From: G963664835 sp965220775
GTDB lineage: Bacteria; Chloroflexota; UBA6077; FW602-bin22; JBCLEL01
Direction of reading: 5' to 3'
Assembly (NCBI GenBank): GCA_965220775.1
Contig: OZ244845.1
Location: 1,054,001-1,118,000 of the forward strand
Length of the DNA stretch: 64,000 nucleotides
In this document: positions 63,676-64,000 of the stretch, piece after piece
Position numbering within the stretch: position 1 is the first letter of the stretch
Layout: each line of letters opens with the position of its first letter
Program-made: the position numbers and the translations under genes
Notes under the pieces: generated by a model
Database searches by the model: none
What the model saw: the letters and a program-made list of their open reading frames with translations, nothing else
Told to the model about the DNA's origin: nothing

Positions 63676-64000
63676 CTATTGCGTTTTCAGCACGATAAGT
63701 CCGCCTTGCGGCACACTTAGATCGACCAGCGCTTCGCCGTCGTCTGCCACTATCCGAGTCTCGCCCACTTTTGTCAGAGTGTGGTCACGCACTTCCGCCT
63801 CGTATTCACCGCTGACGTTCTGCAGGATGGTGTGAATCGAATCCTCAAGCGTGCAGTTGAACAGGTAGATCTCTTTGGCATCTTCCGGTAATGGCACTCT
63901 CAGCGCAGGATAGTTGCCGTATGATACGAACGCTTTGCTCGGACTGCTGATCAGAATGGTTGAGAACTGGAGGTCGTTCTGAATCGGCGTCATCTGACCG
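63676..64000 (-). CDS. C-terminal end of an unidentified protein (5' part outside the window)
   Basis: The frame is open from base 64000 down to the stop at 63676; the ATG at 63993 (MTPIQNDLQ) is probably internal. The visible 107 residues (PALRVPLPEDAKEIYLFNCT, VSGEYEAEVRDHTLTKVG, LVDLSVPQGGLIVLK) look like a C-terminal beta-sandwich, as found at the end of glycoside hydrolases. No catalytic residues are visible, so no function is assigned. Confidence 0.6.
   Translation of the reverse strand, partial: GQMTPIQNDLQFSTILISSPSKAFVSYGNYPALRVPLPEDAKEIYLFNCTLEDSIHTILQNVSGEYEAEVRDHTLTKVGETRIVADDGEALVDLSVPQGGLIVLKTQ

Overview
The window looks like a piece of a Chloroflexota genome (Anaerolineae, SAR202 or a related environmental lineage). 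This placement is inferred from two solute-binding proteins that combine a twin-arginine-like signal, an L-A-A-C lipobox and a long Glu/Val/Lys linker (repeated VEKEV/EVEKAV), a style typical of that phylum. Gene content (stacked sugar ABC transporters, Gfo/Idh/MocA dehydrogenases, sialidase-fold proteins, sugar-acid enzymes, a PhyH dioxygenase) suggests a heterotroph that scavenges decorated carbohydrates. No rRNA, CRISPR array, complete insertion sequence or prophage is visible.

Layout. 1-8.2 kb (minus): a LivK-like lipoprotein cut by the window edge, a large lipoprotein ending in a NodB deacetylase domain, a 1104-residue CPBP-type membrane protease with an internal duplication, and a truncated VOC gene. 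8.2-10.1 kb: a flavin-dependent halogenase-like protein with an added C-terminal SEC-C tail. 10.6-14 kb: E1-alpha, E1-beta and E2 of a 2-oxoacid dehydrogenase complex, without E3. 14.5-16.2 kb (minus): a class IV aminotransferase and an orphan thiamine-diphosphate decarboxylase subunit. 16.8-21.4 kb: a sugar ABC transporter (binding protein and two permeases, no ATPase) and a DAO-type oxidase. 21.6-26.5 kb: an O-methyltransferase, a DUF6807 protein, an FAH-family hydrolase and two Gfo/Idh/MocA dehydrogenases. 26.6-28.6 kb (minus): a sugar isomerase/epimerase and an amidohydrolase. 29.6-32.7 kb: a second sugar transporter (two permeases and the only ATPase, no binding protein). 33.1-41.6 kb: five sialidase-fold (BNR) genes, four of them an exact tandem array of 1068-bp genes, with an aminotransferase, a hydroxyacid dehydrogenase and a VOC protein between the first and second. 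41.6-42.7 kb: a repeat field. 43.4-46.2 kb (minus): isomerase, hydroxyisobutyrate-type dehydrogenase and a second copy of the amidohydrolase. 46.6-56.2 kb: a sixth BNR gene, a MetE-like protein, VOC, a decayed dehydrogenase, a third Gfo/Idh/MocA enzyme, an XRE regulator, a conserved hypothetical with a frameshift and a sulfatase-fold protein. 56.8-58.3 kb (minus): a third binding protein. 60.0-61.1 kb: a phage-like remnant and three tRNA-Asn-type genes. 61.2-64 kb: VOC, beta-carbonic anhydrase, PhyH dioxygenase and the end of a further gene.

How the parts may work together (inference): imported sugars would be oxidised by the Gfo/Idh/MocA, DAO and hydroxyacid dehydrogenases, isomerised by the TIM-barrel enzymes, cleaved by the amidohydrolases and FAH hydrolase, and fed as 2-oxoacids to the dehydrogenase complex. 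One ATPase may energise both permease pairs. The BNR array suggests dosage or substrate diversification on a glycan.

The most unusual signal is the tRNA cluster. Copy 1 is a normal tRNA-Asn(GTT). Copies 2 and 3 keep the whole tRNA body and a near-consensus promoter, but the anticodon is replaced at the same site by a 15-nt palindrome with a different triloop in each copy.
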